This document shows positions 24,297 through 34,396 of a DNA stretch of 38,123 bases, one piece after another. This DNA comes from an uncultured Thiotrichaceae bacterium (lineage in GTDB: Bacteria; Pseudomonadota; Gammaproteobacteria; Thiotrichales; Thiotrichaceae). How positions within the stretch are numbered: the first letter of the stretch is position 1; every line of letters begins with the position of its first letter. The notes below the pieces were generated by a model. The model had not been told where the DNA came from and did no database searches. It saw only the letters and a list, made by a program, of their open reading frames with translations. The stretch spans positions 1-38,123 of the forward strand of contig CACVAY010000040.1 of the NCBI GenBank assembly GCA_902727985.1. Reading direction: 5' to 3'. The position numbers were made by a program, and so were the translations under genes.

Positions 24297-27200
24297 TTAC
24301 GCTGCTGCTTGCTTTTGTTTCATGTTTTCTAATGCACGACGATAATCAATCGGCATGACTTTGATGAACTTCGGTAAGTAGGTTTCCCACTCATCGAGGA
24401 TCTTCTCGGCAACCGTTGAATCGGTGTAGAAGTGATGCTTCTGAATAAGATCTCTCAAACGTTCTTCGTCCGCTTCAGTTAAATCGGCGATGTCTTCTTG
24501 AGCCTCATCAAAGTCCATGCTCTCAAGTTCTACCATTTCCATGTTGCAATGATCTTTAAAGCCACCATCTTCATCAAGCACATAAGCTATACCACCGGAC
24601 ATTCCCGCAGCAAAGTTACGACCTGTTTCACCGAGTACAACAACGGTTCCACCCGTCATGTATTCACAACCGTGATCACCAACACCTTCGATGATGGCTG
24701 TTGCACCAGAATTACGAACCGCAAAACGTTCACCACCGACACCGTTGAAGTAACATTCACCTGCGATAGCACCGTAAAGAACGGTATTACCTACGATGAT
24801 ATTGTCTTCAGCGTTACCAATTTTAGCCTCTTCCGGCGGCGCTATAATCAACTTACCGCCAGATAGACCTTTACCGACATAGTCATTACCTTCACCAGCA
24901 AGATCAATCGTGACGCCTTTCGCGACCCAGGCACCAAATGACTGTCCCGCAGTACCACGAGCGTTAACCATAATGGTGTCTTCAGGTAAGCCTGCGTGGC
25001 CATACTTCTCAGCTACGCGACCAGAAAGCATGGCACCAAATGAACGATTGAAGTTTTGAATATCAATTGAGATTTCAACTTTCTCACCGTTTTCAAGTGC
25101 AGGCTGAGCTTGTGCGATTAATTCATTATCAATGGCCTTATCTAAACCATGATCCTGAGTCTTCGTCCAGCTAACATCGTCACCTTCCGCAGATTCAGGC
25201 TTATGTAGCATCTTCGTGAAATCAAGGCCGCGAGCTTTCCAATGATCCAAGGCTTTACGCATATTCAGACGATCAGATTGTCCAACCATTTCCTGGAAGG
25301 TTCTAATGCCTAATTTAGCCATAATTTGACGTACTTCTTCAGCAACAAAGAAGAAGTAGTTCACAACATGCTCAGGCTTACCCGTGAAACGTTTACGGAG
25401 TACAGGGTCTTGTGTAGCAACACCCACAGGGCAAGTGTTCAAATGACACTTACGCATCATGATACAGCCCTCTGCAATTAATGGAGCGGTAGCAAAACCC
25501 ACTTCATCCGCACCAAGCAATGCTGCGATAACCACATCACGCCCCGTACGCATACCACCATCAGCCTGCACACAAATACGATCACGTAGTTTGTTCATCA
25601 CTAATGTCTGATGCGTTTCAGCGAGACCAAGCTCCCATGAAGAGCCTGCATGTTTAATCGACGTAAGTGGTGATGCACCGGTACCACCATCAAAACCAGC
25701 AATGGTTACATGATCAGCATGAGCTTTAGAAACACCTGCCGCCACCGTACCTACACCGACTTCAGAAACCAGCTTCACAGAAACCCGTGATTTTGGATTA
25801 ACGCTTTTCAGATCATAGATCAACTGCGCCAAGTCTTCGATGGAGTAAATATCATGATGAGGCGGTGGAGAGATCAAACCAACACCCGGTGTTGAATGAC
25901 GAACTGCGCCAATCTGCTCATTAACCTTATGACCTGGCAGCTGACCGCCCTCGCCTGGTTTTGCACCCTGCGCAACCTTGATCTGAAGATCATCTGCATT
26001 CACCAGATATTCAGTGGTTACACCGAAACGCCCAGAAGCAACCTGTTTGATTGCCGAACGCTCAGGGTTCTTCGAACCATCTGCAAGCGGGATGAAACGA
26101 CGAGCTTCCTCACCACCTTCACCCGTATTCGATTTACCACCAATCTGGTTCATCGCAATCGCTAGCGTTGAATGTGCTTCGTGTGAAATACTACCAAATG
26201 ACATGGCACCTGTAGCAAATCGCTTAACGATTTCTGTGGCTGATTCAACCTCATCAAGCGGAATTTCAGCATCTGCAAAGTTGAAATCCATCAATCCACG
26301 GAAGTTAAGCAACTTCTCGTTTTGTTCATTGATAAGAGCAGAATATTCAGCGTAGGTTGATGCTGAGTTACCCCGTACAGCATGCTGCAATTTAGTAATT
26401 GTGTCAGGCGTCCACGCATGATGTTCACCACGCGTACGGTAAGCATAGTCACCACCCACATCAAGATGCTTTGCATAAATCTGCTTATCACCAAAGGCAT
26501 CCGAATGTAGACGTTCTGCTTCAGCTGCAACCTCAGCAAGCCCCACACCTTCAATCATCGTTGCAGTACCTTTAAAGTACTGATCGACAAATTTTGTCGA
26601 AAGACCGACCGCATCAAAAATCTGTGCACCACAGTAAGACTGATAAGTAGAAATACCCATCTTAGACAAGACTTTTTTCAAGCCTTTACCAACAGCTTTG
26701 ATGTAATGCTTCAATGCGGTGTCGATATCAATATCTGGGGCGATTTCGTTAAGATTTTTTTCAATGGTCTGGAAAACTAGCCAAGGGTTGATAGCTTCAG
26801 CACCGTACCCCGCTAAGGTTGCGAAATGGTGAACCTCAAGAGCCGCACCCGTTTCGATAACCAAACCTGTTTCTGTTCTAAGGCCCTTTTCAATCAAATG
26901 CTGATGCACTGCTGAAGTCGCTAACAATGAAGGAATCGGCAAACGACTAGCCGCAACATTACGGTCTGAAAGGATCAAAATATTGTAGCGCCCTTCTACT
27001 GCCTCTTGCGCCTCTTTACAGATAGCATCAAGCGCAGCTTCCATACCAGCAGCACCTTCGGATGCTGGATAGGTCATGTCCAGATTTTTCGTTCTGAAAT
27101 CACTCACGTTATCTTTGATATGTCGAATATTGTCTAAATCACGATTCGTAAGTACGGGCTGATCAGTCTCTAAACGTTTTTGTGCACCAGCATTGGTATG

Positions 27201-28859
27201 GCCCAACAAGTTTGGACATGGTCCAATCAAAGACACCAGTGACATAACGATTTCTTCACGAATCGGGTCAATGGGAGGATTGGTTACCTGTGCAAAGTTT
27301 TGCTTAAAGTAGTTGGAGAGATGACGGGAACGGTCAGATAAAACAGCATGAGGATTATCAGCCCCCATTGACCCAAGACCTTCCATACCTGTCTGCACCA
27401 TTGGCGTAAGGATGAATTTCAAGTCTTCTTGCGTATAGCCAAAAGCTTGCTGTGCATCTAACAATGCTTCATCACCCAAAGCACCAGGAATTGCACCATC
27501 TTCACACTCCAAATCAGAAACATGAATCTGTGTCTCATCTAGCCATGTTTGATAAGGATGTTCTTTTGCAAGCTCATCTTTCAGATCTTTATCGTCAACA
27601 ATACACCCTTTCTCTAAATCAATAAGAAACATTTTGCCAGGCTGTAAACGCCACTTTTTAACGATTTTCTCTTCAGGAATTTGCAAGACCCCCATTTCTG
27701 AAGCCATAACCACAAGATCGTCATCAGTGATCAAATAACGCGCGGGACGCAGACCATTCCTGTCTAATGTTGCACCAATTTGGCGACCATCAGTAAACGC
27801 AACCGCCGCTGGACCATCCCACGGTTCCATCAACGCTGCATGATACTCGTAGAATGCACGACGATCGTCATCCATAAGTTTGTTACCAGACCATGCTTCA
27901 GGAATTAGCATCATCATGGCATGCGTTAAATCGTAACCACCTGCAACAAGAAGTTCCAGGGCATTATCAAAACTGGCTGAGTCTGACTGACCTTCAGGAA
28001 TCAATGGCCAAATCTTATCAAGATCATCACCCAAAATATCTGATGCCATTGAATGACGACGTGCAGCCATCCAGTTCACATTACCCCGATTGGTATTAAT
28101 CTCACCATTGTGAGCAATCATACGGAATGGATGCGCCAAATCCCAAGTTGGAAAGGTATTTGTCGAGAAACGTTGATGAACAAGTGCCAAAGCAGAGATT
28201 ATTCGCTCATCAGTCAAATCAAGATAGAACTGACCGACCTGATTCGATAACAGCATTCCTTTATAGACAATAGTACGTGTTGACATTGAGCTTACGTAGA
28301 AACCAGTGCCATTTTCAAGGGTCTTAGCCTGAGCCGTTACCATCTTGTGCACAACGAAAAGTTTACGCTCAAGCGCTACCTGATCAGCAGCACCTTTACC
28401 AGTACCAACAAACACTTGGCGAATCACGGGTTCAGTCGGAAGAACACTTTTACCCAAACCAGAATTATCAACAGGCACATCTCTCCAACCAAAGAGTGTC
28501 AAACCTTCGGTTTCGATCGTTTCATTGATGAGATTTACCAATACATCACGTGCAGCTTCATCTTGTGGCAAGAAGATCATGCCAACGCCATACTCACCTT
28601 CATTTGGCAATGTGAAGTCTACAACATCGCTTAAAAACGCATGTGGAATTTGCAACAATATCCCTGCGCCATCACCAGCAAGTGGGTCAGCACCAACAGC
28701 ACCTCGATGCTCTAAGCGCTCAAGAATGGTAAGGCCTTGCTCAACTATAGAGTGCGACTTCTCACCCTTAATATGTGCAACAAAACCCACGCCACATGCA
28801 TCGTGTTCATTTCTTGGGTCATATAACCCAGTTTTTGGAGGAAGAACGCCTTGGCTCAT
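24297..28859 (-). CDS. gltB: Glutamate synthase (NADPH) large subunit
   Basis: The 1520-residue protein holds the class II glutaminase domain (about 22-430), the central domain, the FMN-binding synthase domain (about 830-1200) and the C-terminal beta-helix (GXGXG) domain. The predicted catalytic Cys22 lies in [14 protein letters not shown] and should become the N-terminus after removal of a short propeptide. The 3Fe-4S cysteines are in [31 protein letters not shown] and the GGGTGASP-like [13 protein letters not shown] mark the synthase site. ATG at 28859 is used; a TTG one codon upstream has better spacing to GAGG, so the start is uncertain by one residue. The enzyme works with GltD in ammonia assimilation. 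Confidence 0.97.
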   Translation of the reverse strand: MSQGVLPPKTGLYDPRNEHDACGVGFVAHIKGEKSHSIVEQGLTILERLEHRGAVGADPLAGDGAGILLQIPHAFLSDVVDFTLPNEGEYGVGMIFLPQDEAARDVLVNLINETIETEGLTLFGWRDVPVDNSGLGKSVLPTEPVIRQVFVGTGKGAADQVALERKLFVVHKMVTAQAKTLENGTGFYVSSMSTRTIVYKGMLLSNQVGQFYLDLTDERIISALALVHQRFSTNTFPTWDLAHPFRMIAHNGEINTNRGNVNWMAARRHSMASDILGDDLDKIWPLIPEGQSDSASFDNALELLVAGGYDLTHAMMMLIPEAWSGNKLMDDDRRAFYEYHAALMEPWDGPAAVAFTDGRQIGATLDRNGLRPARYLITDDDLVVMASEMGVLQIPEEKIVKKWRLQPGKMFLIDLEKGCIVDDKDLKDELAKEHPYQTWLDETQIHVSDLECEDGAIPGALGDEALLDAQQAFGYTQEDLKFILTPMVQTGMEGLGSMGADNPHAVLSDRSRHLSNYFKQNFAQVTNPPIDPIREEIVMSLVSLIGPCPNLLGHTNAGAQKRLETDQPVLTNRDLDNIRHIKDNVSDFRTKNLDMTYPASEGAAGMEAALDAICKEAQEAVEGRYNILILSDRNVAASRLPIPSLLATSAVHQHLIEKGLRTETGLVIETGAALEVHHFATLAGYGAEAINPWLVFQTIEKNLNEIAPDIDIDTALKHYIKAVGKGLKKVLSKMGISTYQSYCGAQIFDAVGLSTKFVDQYFKGTATMIEGVGLAEVAAEAERLHSDAFGDKQIYAKHLDVGGDYAYRTRGEHHAWTPDTITKLQHAVRGNSASTYAEYSALINEQNEKLLNFRGLMDFNFADAEIPLDEVESATEIVKRFATGAMSFGSISHEAHSTLAIAMNQIGGKSNTGEGGEEARRFIPLADGSKNPERSAIKQVASGRFGVTTEYLVNADDLQIKVAQGAKPGEGGQLPGHKVNEQIGAVRHSTPGVGLISPPPHHDIYSIEDLAQLIYDLKSVNPKSRVSVKLVSEVGVGTVAAGVSKAHADHVTIAGFDGGTGASPLTSIKHAGSSWELGLAETHQTLVMNKLRDRICVQADGGMRTGRDVVIAALLGADEVGFATAPLIAEGCIMMRKCHLNTCPVGVATQDPVLRKRFTGKPEHVVNYFFFVAEEVRQIMAKLGIRTFQEMVGQSDRLNMRKALDHWKARGLDFTKMLHKPESAEGDDVSWTKTQDHGLDKAIDNELIAQAQPALENGEKVEISIDIQNFNRSFGAMLSGRVAEKYGHAGLPEDTIMVNARGTAGQSFGAWVAKGVTIDLAGEGNDYVGKGLSGGKLIIAPPEEAKIGNAEDNIIVGNTVLYGAIAGECYFNGVGGERFAVRNSGATAIIEGVGDHGCEYMTGGTVVVLGETGRNFAAGMSGGIAYVLDEDGGFKDHCNMEMVELESMDFDEAQEDIADLTEADEERLRDLIQKHHFYTDSTVAEKILDEWETYLPKFIKVMPIDYRRALENMKQKQAAA

Positions 28860-28862
28860 CAA

Positions 28863-29316
28863 CTGTAAACCTCAATAAAATCCGTGTTGTTAAAACCTGA
28901 ATCTATAGCTTCAAAGTAGATTTAGGTAGAAATCACTTAGTCATGCTGACAAAAGAATAATTGAAACTCTTCAAATCTAAAGTGAAATTCTTACGATAGT
29001 AATAAATTGTTAAGAGCTTATCTTGATACAGAACCAGACTGATAAGATAAGATTTTACCTGCAACCCAGTACCCACAAATGAATAGTTAAGATAGCCTTT
29101 TTACATTCCCCTCAATGAGGTAAAGAAGACAACATCCACTTATCAGTTAAATGTGAACTTACGCGCAACATTATAGTAGCAGGCATAGAATTGTACACTC
29201 TATACGAATTTGAGTATAGAGTGCAATGACGGCATTAAATAGCGCGCTATTGATGAAATTTATAACAACAATTTTCTCTTCGAGCGCAGATAATTAGAGC
29301 ACGCTCCAGTGACTGT
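28863..29316. other. Upstream region of gltB with several dyads
   Basis: About 450 bases without a gene. It holds CTTATCTT/AAGATAAG (29017-29051, 19-base loop), CACTCTATAC/GTATAGAGTG (29196-29223, 8-base loop) and the perfect 14-bp palindrome AATAGCGCGCTATT (29238-29251). None has a T run, so they read as operator or RNA structures and not as terminators of zapD. The gltB promoter must be here, but no strong sigma-70 or sigma-54 site was recognised. Confidence 0.5.
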
Positions 29317-30084
29317 CTAAAATCCACAAACCGCCAAAGTAAAATCAACATTATCGCGAATTTGTATACCACGCTCGTCCAAGTTTTCTGTTGAAACAAA
29401 ACGAATAGAAAACCTTTGTTTTCCAGCACTTATTTCAGGATAATACTCTGTGCTTGCGGGCAAACCAACACGCAATAACTGATGGTTTTGATTTTTCATG
29501 CCACTCAGATTCGTTTGGTAAAAACCGTCATTCGCTTTCAACTCTTCCAAAGCAGCACTGTTTCGGATGAGATCCATGACGATTAAAATCGCTTCTTCTA
29601 ATTTTTGATAAGGCCCATACCACTCTTTTAAATCTTCAACAGCTATCTCTAGCGGCTGACTAATCCAATGATTAAAGATAGGTGCATCAAAACCATTTAA
29701 GCCACCCGTGATAGAAGCACGCTGTTTAATGAAATTAAATACATAATGTGATTTAAGATGTTGCCCAAGTTGACCATGATAGCCATAAAGCGCTTTGGTC
29801 TGCTCTTCCAGCTTGTCTAGTATTTCTTCATTCTTAGCATTTTGTTCCTGATCATTGTCTGTATAGCCACGAATCATTGTAGTTTGATGATCAAGAATCT
29901 TAAGAATGGCACTTTTAACATCGAGACGCGATGTCATCTCATGGATGTCCATGAGTAAAATCAGAGCAGACTGTACATTTTCCGTTGACTCATTACTGAC
30001 GTAATATTTATAACGATGAAATAACAGCTCTAGTCTCATGAAAAGACGTATTCTTTCATTGAGAGGTTGTTCATAAATAATCAT
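29317..30084 (-). CDS. zapD: Cell division protein ZapD
   Basis: ZapD crosslinks FtsZ protofilaments and helps Z-ring assembly. The 255-residue protein starts IIYEQPLNERIRLFMRLE, the family signature, followed by a helical domain (about 15-115) and a beta-rich C-terminal domain with FNHWISQPLEIAVEDLKEW and RFSIRFV. ATG at 30084 has GGGG eight bases upstream. It lies 37 bases after coaE on the same strand, the usual coaE-zapD order. The yacG gene that often follows is not found in this window. Confidence 0.95.
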   Translation of the reverse strand: MIIYEQPLNERIRLFMRLELLFHRYKYYVSNESTENVQSALILLMDIHEMTSRLDVKSAILKILDHQTTMIRGYTDNDQEQNAKNEEILDKLEEQTKALYGYHGQLGQHLKSHYVFNFIKQRASITGGLNGFDAPIFNHWISQPLEIAVEDLKEWYGPYQKLEEAILIVMDLIRNSAALEELKANDGFYQTNLSGMKNQNHQLLRVGLPASTEYYPEISAGKQRFSIRFVSTENLDERGIQIRDNVDFTLAVCGF

Positions 30085-30121
30085 CTAATAGTCCCCCTCA
30101 TGGAACCCCAGTATCACTTTC

Positions 30122-30727
30122 TTATTGTTCATGTCTATTGTCTTTAAAATTATTATGTAGTGCTTTTACTTGTTTTTCAAGCGCTTCCAATACGCCAGCG
30201 TTATGTATCACATAGGTAGCAAATTTCAAACGCTCGTCTCGAGAAACCTGTGCATTGATTATTTTTTCTGCAACAGCTTTCGATATATCATCACGCAGCA
30301 TCACGCGCGCCAACTGTTGCTCATAAGGGCAATCAACCACGAGAATTTCATCAAAATACGACTGATAGTTTTTTTCAATTAACAAGGGCACATCGACAAT
30401 GATATACGCCTCATCAGCCAATTTTTGTATTTGATGGCGAATTTCGAGGTTCACAGCAGGATGAATAATCTCTTCAAGTCTCGTTTTTGCAGAGGGATCA
30501 TTGAAAATGATGCCTTTCAACTTTTTTCGATCAAGTTCACCATTTGGTAAAACTATATCTTCACCAAAACTCGCAAGAATACCTTGATAAGCAACCCTCC
30601 CTGGCTGCACAAGATCCTTTGCGATGATATCCGCATCGACGATAGGCACACCATACGTTTCAAATAACCTGGTAACGGTTGATTTACCAGATGCTATGCC
30701 ACCGGTTAACCCAACATTTAATGCCAT
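30122..30727 (-). CDS. coaE: Dephospho-CoA kinase
   Basis: CoaE phosphorylates the 3'-hydroxyl of dephospho-CoA, the last step of coenzyme A synthesis. The 201-residue protein has the P-loop GLTGGIASGKST (about 6-17), the substrate-binding DADIIAKDLV, the HPAVNLEI region and VDVPLLIEKNY; the LID region contains DISKAVAEKIINAQVSRDER. ATG at 30727 lies six bases after the DUF2853 stop and has no clear Shine-Dalgarno sequence, so its translation may be coupled to that gene. Confidence 0.96.
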   Translation of the reverse strand: MALNVGLTGGIASGKSTVTRLFETYGVPIVDADIIAKDLVQPGRVAYQGILASFGEDIVLPNGELDRKKLKGIIFNDPSAKTRLEEIIHPAVNLEIRHQIQKLADEAYIIVDVPLLIEKNYQSYFDEILVVDCPYEQQLARVMLRDDISKAVAEKIINAQVSRDERLKFATYVIHNAGVLEALEKQVKALHNNFKDNRHEQ

Positions 30728-30733
30728 ATGACT

Positions 30734-31066
30734 TTAAATAAACACGGATTCTTTAGAAAACTTTTTCGTCAAAAGATAGTAAACAGTGATACGTGATTTC
30801 ATTCTAGAATCTTTCATAGTAGTACAGACGTCTTTCAATGCTACATCCATGTCATCTTCACTAATCGTTAAACCCAGCTTCTTCTTAAGGAAGTTTGTTT
30901 TAACACTAGTCAGCTCCTTCTTATCACTACATGCAACAGATGCTGAATCTCTTTTACGCATAACAATTGCATAATTCTTTGAAAGTGCAGCTACCAAAGC
31001 ATCATCAGCATTACTGTCATATTTTTTAATATCAACAATCGCCTTTTCATAAATATCGCTACTCAT
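30734..31066 (-). CDS. DUF2853 family protein
   Basis: The 110-residue protein matches the DUF2853 pattern: an acidic N-terminus (SDIYEKAIVDIKKYDSNAD), a central VACSDKKELTSVKTNFLKKK segment, then LGLTISEDD and CTTMKDSRMKSRITVYYLL near the C-terminus. It is a small, soluble, helical protein with no known function. ATG at 31066 has AGGAGAGG close upstream; upstream in-frame codons (to 31105) do not match the family. It lies between the hydroxylase gene and coaE, only six bases from coaE. Confidence 0.85.
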   Translation of the reverse strand: MSSDIYEKAIVDIKKYDSNADDALVAALSKNYAIVMRKRDSASVACSDKKELTSVKTNFLKKKLGLTISEDDMDVALKDVCTTMKDSRMKSRITVYYLLTKKFSKESVFI

Positions 31067-31122
31067 CGTACCTCTCCTTTGATTAATTATTACTATATCT
31101 AACATGAAGCAATGAAATATCT

Positions 31123-31797
31123 CTAAATTTCAACCCACTGCCTCATTAAATTTGAATATACATTACTAAGATGTCTTACATCGTCTTTAAGTTCAGGGTT
31201 TGTATGCAAGCGATCACGAACATCTGATAACTCACGCAAAACTGAACGTTTTTGTGCATCACGAACCAGACTCTGCGCCCATACGACTGCCACCAAACGT
31301 GTTCCGTCTGTTATTTCATTAACACGATGCAAACTTGACGATGGATAAACCACTACATCTCCAGCATTCATTTTTACTGTCTGTTCCCCAAACTCAGTCT
31401 GAATGACAAGCTCTCCACCTGCATATTCTGAAGGTTCATTCAAAAAAACAGTTGCTGAAACGTCCGTTCGATAGTTTTGCCCCATTGGCCCCATCACAGG
31501 ATCATCAACATGAGTGCCGTATTGCATACCTTTTGTATAACGTGCATAAAATGGGGTTGCCACACGCTGAGGCAATGCCGCTGTCTGGAATTCTGCATTC
31601 TCCAATAAGGTAGGCATTACCAAATGATTCAATTGCTGCATATACGGGTTTTCTGCGGCTAATTCCTGATTATTTTTAACGGCTTTCGCCTCTCTTCCAA
31701 CAGAGAGCTTCCCATCAACAAAGTCCGCATTTTTCAGCAGTTTTCGTATGATATGAAGCTGCTCGAAATTGAGCACTTCTTTTATCGTTACCAACAT
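31123..31797 (-). CDS. PKHD-type 2-oxoglutarate/Fe(II) hydroxylase (YbiX/PiuC-like)
   Basis: This 224-residue protein is a Fe(II)/2-oxoglutarate-dependent dioxygenase of the YbiX/PiuC group. The iron ligands are His96 and Asp98 in YGTHVDDPVMG and His157 in SSSLHRVNEI, with Arg167 for 2-oxoglutarate in TRLVAVVWAQS. Length and residue positions match E. coli YbiX. The substrate is unknown; family genes often sit near TonB-dependent siderophore receptors, but none is seen here. ATG at 31797 has AGG eight bases upstream. The divergent gene starts only 35 bases away. Confidence 0.94.
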   Translation of the reverse strand: MLVTIKEVLNFEQLHIIRKLLKNADFVDGKLSVGREAKAVKNNQELAAENPYMQQLNHLVMPTLLENAEFQTAALPQRVATPFYARYTKGMQYGTHVDDPVMGPMGQNYRTDVSATVFLNEPSEYAGGELVIQTEFGEQTVKMNAGDVVVYPSSSLHRVNEITDGTRLVAVVWAQSLVRDAQKRSVLRELSDVRDRLHTNPELKDDVRHLSNVYSNLMRQWVEI

Positions 31798-31832
31798 GTA
31801 GAATACCTATAATTAATTAGCAGAAGCATATC

Positions 31833-32156
31833 ATGATATTTAGAATTTTTGTGGATAGCCACGAACAACAAATTAATGTTCCTGACGAGATTTTAGAATC
31901 TGCAGGAGACTATTTCGATATGCTTGATAAAGATATGGATAATGGCTATCAAATGAGCCGCTCTTGGGTAGCTACCCCAGATCTTCACCAGCGTTGCCAA
32001 ATTGTATCAGACCGCATTCTAACCGCGATGGAAAGTGAGAATAAACAAACGGCAACGTTAATGGCTGCTTACATTTTAAAACGTGTCCCCAAAGCCTACG
32101 GCATGCATATTAATCTTGAGGGTGATATGACTCAATTTGAATTAGAAACACGATAA
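31833..32156 (+). CDS. Conserved small protein of unknown function
   Basis: The 107-residue soluble protein begins MIFRIFVDSHEQQINVPDEI and continues with an acidic, helix-rich middle (MLDKDMDNGYQMSRSWVATP, then QRCQIVSDRILTAME) and a C-terminal AAYILKRVPKAYG. I recall similar uncharacterised proteins in sulfur- and methyl-oxidising gammaproteobacteria but no named domain. Its promoter must overlap the start of the divergent hydroxylase gene; a TATAAT at 31808-31813 is a candidate -10. The ribosome binding site is weak. It is convergent with truA, ten bases apart. Confidence 0.8.
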   Translation: MIFRIFVDSHEQQINVPDEILESAGDYFDMLDKDMDNGYQMSRSWVATPDLHQRCQIVSDRILTAMESENKQTATLMAAYILKRVPKAYGMHINLEGDMTQFELETR

Positions 32157-32166
32157 TACGCTTTAG

Positions 32167-32949
32167 TTAACCAAAAACGGGCAGGCGTCGCTCGTTGGGC
32201 AAGGCAAAATTTTCAGGATAATTGGCTCTAACAAAATACAGCCCAGACGCAGCAGCCGTTGGGCCAGCTAGATTACGATTCTGTACTCGCAATAGCTCCC
32301 CCATCCATCCAATGGACTGCCCTCCTTGCCCAACCAAGATCAAAGAACCAACAATATTTCGCACCATATGATGCAAAAACGCGTTCGCTTTAATATCAAT
32401 ATAAATAAAATCCTGACTGCGATGCACAGTAATCAACTCTACATTGCGCATGGCATGTTTAGCCTGACACCCAGAGGCTCGGAAACTACTAAAATTCTGT
32501 TCACCCAATAAAGCCTGTGCAGCCTCATGCATCTTCTCAGCATCAAGCTCGTGATACACCCAACCAACCTTGTTATCCAAAATAGCGGGACGTGCTCGGT
32601 GGTTAAGAATCACATAGCGATATTCACGAGACGTTGCCGAAAAACGCGCATGAAAGTCTTCATCAACAGTTTGAATCCAACGCACCGCAATATCATCAGG
32701 TAAATTGGAATTACACCCCAACATCCAACCTTTGGTTGCACGCACTGCATTCGTCTCAAAATGAATCACTTGTCCAAACGCATGCACGCCACTATCAGTA
32801 CGTCCTGCACAGGTAACCTCAATTGGCTCGTTTGCCACTTTCGACAATACCGCTTCAACTTTATTCTGCACCGCTGTGGCATGACTTAAGCGTTGCCAAC
32901 CACAATAGTTTGTTCCCGCATATTCAATGCAAGCTGCAAGTTTCATCAT
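32167..32949 (-). CDS. truA: tRNA pseudouridine synthase A
   Basis: TruA makes pseudouridine at positions 38-40 of tRNA anticodon stem-loops. The 260-residue protein has the family N-terminus KLAACIEYAGTNYCGWQ, the catalytic Asp52 in CAGRTDSGVHAFGQVIHF, then REYRYVILNH and FLHHMVRNIVGSLILVG. Two adjacent ATGs (32949, 32946) are possible. It starts three bases after the stop of the HAD-IB gene, suggesting co-transcription. Confidence 0.96.
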   Translation of the reverse strand: MMKLAACIEYAGTNYCGWQRLSHATAVQNKVEAVLSKVANEPIEVTCAGRTDSGVHAFGQVIHFETNAVRATKGWMLGCNSNLPDDIAVRWIQTVDEDFHARFSATSREYRYVILNHRARPAILDNKVGWVYHELDAEKMHEAAQALLGEQNFSSFRASGCQAKHAMRNVELITVHRSQDFIYIDIKANAFLHHMVRNIVGSLILVGQGGQSIGWMGELLRVQNRNLAGPTAAASGLYFVRANYPENFALPNERRLPVFG

Positions 32950-32952
32950 GGC

Positions 32953-33540
32953 TTACTTGAAAACACGATAATGAGGCTCATCAGCAATCGCCAGCATTTC
33001 AGTGTCACCACTGCTATCCCCATAGGCGTAGATCTTATCGAATTGCTCTAGATCATAACTTGCTTTAATACGATCAACTTTTGCAGGACCATGGCAATTA
33101 GCGGGATTATATTCCCACTTCATTTTTCCGGCATCTTCTGTGAATTGTGTGCAGAGCAACTTCACCTCCTGTTTTTCACACCATGGTTGTAACCAATTCT
33201 TTAGAGAAGCAGAAACAACCACAACTTCATGCCCCTGCTCCTTATGCCATTGGATTTTATCTAAGGCCGACTCTTTTACAATATTCTGAATGGATTCATT
33301 TGAATAAGAGCTTCCATAGGCATCAAAATCACGAACAGCGATATCCCCAAACATCACCCGAAACATATTGGCTTTTGCCACATCATTTTTCATCAACTTC
33401 GCTTTAAACAACAAAATGTATGGACTAGCTTGAGCGAGTTTCAATACTAAACGCGCACCAAAAGTATGACGCAAGAAACACCAAAGACTATCTCGCGTCG
33501 AAATGGTGCCATCAAAATCAAAAAATGCGATTGCTTTCAT
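32953..33540 (-). CDS. HAD-IB family hydrolase (SerB/PgpC-like)
   Basis: This 195-residue protein has motif I FFDFDGTIS (Asp8 and Asp10), motif II VVVSASLKNW, a basic residue in GPAKVDRIKA and motif IV YAYGDSSGDTEML. The helical cap between motifs I and II has a hydrophobic stretch (LVLKLAQASPYILLFKAKLM). It fits the HAD subfamily IB group similar to phosphoserine phosphatase and to phosphatidylglycerophosphatase C; the substrate is not determined. It is upstream of truA on the same strand. Confidence 0.9.
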   Translation of the reverse strand: MKAIAFFDFDGTISTRDSLWCFLRHTFGARLVLKLAQASPYILLFKAKLMKNDVAKANMFRVMFGDIAVRDFDAYGSSYSNESIQNIVKESALDKIQWHKEQGHEVVVVSASLKNWLQPWCEKQEVKLLCTQFTEDAGKMKWEYNPANCHGPAKVDRIKASYDLEQFDKIYAYGDSSGDTEMLAIADEPHYRVFK

Positions 33541-33634
33541 AATGATTTATTCATTTTTGTTTATTTATAGTCAGTGGCGAAAGATTACTGAATACCTGTA
33601 GAAGAATCTAGCTTTAGATCATGAAATGTGGGAC

Positions 33635-34396
33635 TCATGTTATGAGCTTCATACTCAATAAAAAGATTGCCAGCAAAATAATAAGCCCCAACACTTTTTC
33701 CATAACCTTTGGGTTTAGTGTTGTTGCCCCCAATTTTGACCCCACAAAACCACCTAATACAACCGCTAAAGCCAAAGGCCAATACGCGAGGACATCCACT
33801 TCGTGATTTTGTAAACGTGCAAACAAACCCGCCAACGACGTGAGAAAAATAAAGATAGAGGCACAAGCCGCAGCTTCTTTGGCCGAACCTAAATTAAAAA
33901 TAAGAATTAACGGGATCAGATAGACCCCCCCGCCAATCCCAACAATTCCTGCAATAAGCCCCAAAATGGAACCTAAAACAATTGAAATCAGAACTTTCTG
34001 GGTATCCGTGGGATAAAAGCGCGTCGTTAACTCTCCCCAAATATAAATTTTTGCAGCCACTATCAGCAATGATGCCAGCAGAACATACTGAAACAGCTCC
34101 TTTCCGAGTTGAAGACTTCCTCCCACATACGCCATTGGCATGGAGCTAATAAGGAAAGGTAGAATTAACGCAAAACTTGCGTGCCGGTTTTTTATAAAAT
34201 GATAAGAACCAATTGCCGTAACAAATAAGTTAAGCGTTAACGTCAACGTAGGGATAGACACCACACTCAAGCCCACAATCGCCATTAATGCAGTGTAAGA
34301 AGAGCCACCTCCTAAACCTACCGAGGAATAAGCAAACGCAACGACGAAGAAAGTAACGGCCAATGCCCAAAGAGGCATCAATAGCACTTCACTCAT
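33635..34396 (-). CDS. Sulfite exporter TauE/SafE family permease
   Basis: The 253-residue membrane protein has about eight helices in two repeats, each carrying a Gly-rich loop: AYSSVGLGGGSSYTALM near the start and GLIAGIVGIGGGVYLIPLIL in the second half. This is the TauE/SafE pattern of permeases for sulfite, sulfoacetate and similar anions; the substrate is unknown here. ATG at 34396 overlaps the MOSC gene stop as ATGA, so the two are translationally coupled, which hints at a sulfur-related role for both. Confidence 0.92.
   Translation of the reverse strand: MSEVLLMPLWALAVTFFVVAFAYSSVGLGGGSSYTALMAIVGLSVVSIPTLTLTLNLFVTAIGSYHFIKNRHASFALILPFLISSMPMAYVGGSLQLGKELFQYVLLASLLIVAAKIYIWGELTTRFYPTDTQKVLISIVLGSILGLIAGIVGIGGGVYLIPLILIFNLGSAKEAAACASIFIFLTSLAGLFARLQNHEVDVLAYWPLALAVVLGGFVGSKLGATTLNPKVMEKVLGLIILLAIFLLSMKLIT

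Noticed and set aside
25896-26355. Plus-strand frames of about 90-113 codons inside gltB.
   Set aside because: They are antisense shadows of a highly conserved coding region with strong codon structure.
29247-29429. A 60-codon minus-strand frame after zapD that might be a yacG remnant.
   Set aside because: It overlaps the zapD 3' end in another frame and lacks the four-Cys zinc pattern of YacG.
33585-33866. A 93-codon minus-strand frame overlapping the TauE/SafE gene end.
   Set aside because: It overlaps the permease in another frame and shows no family pattern.
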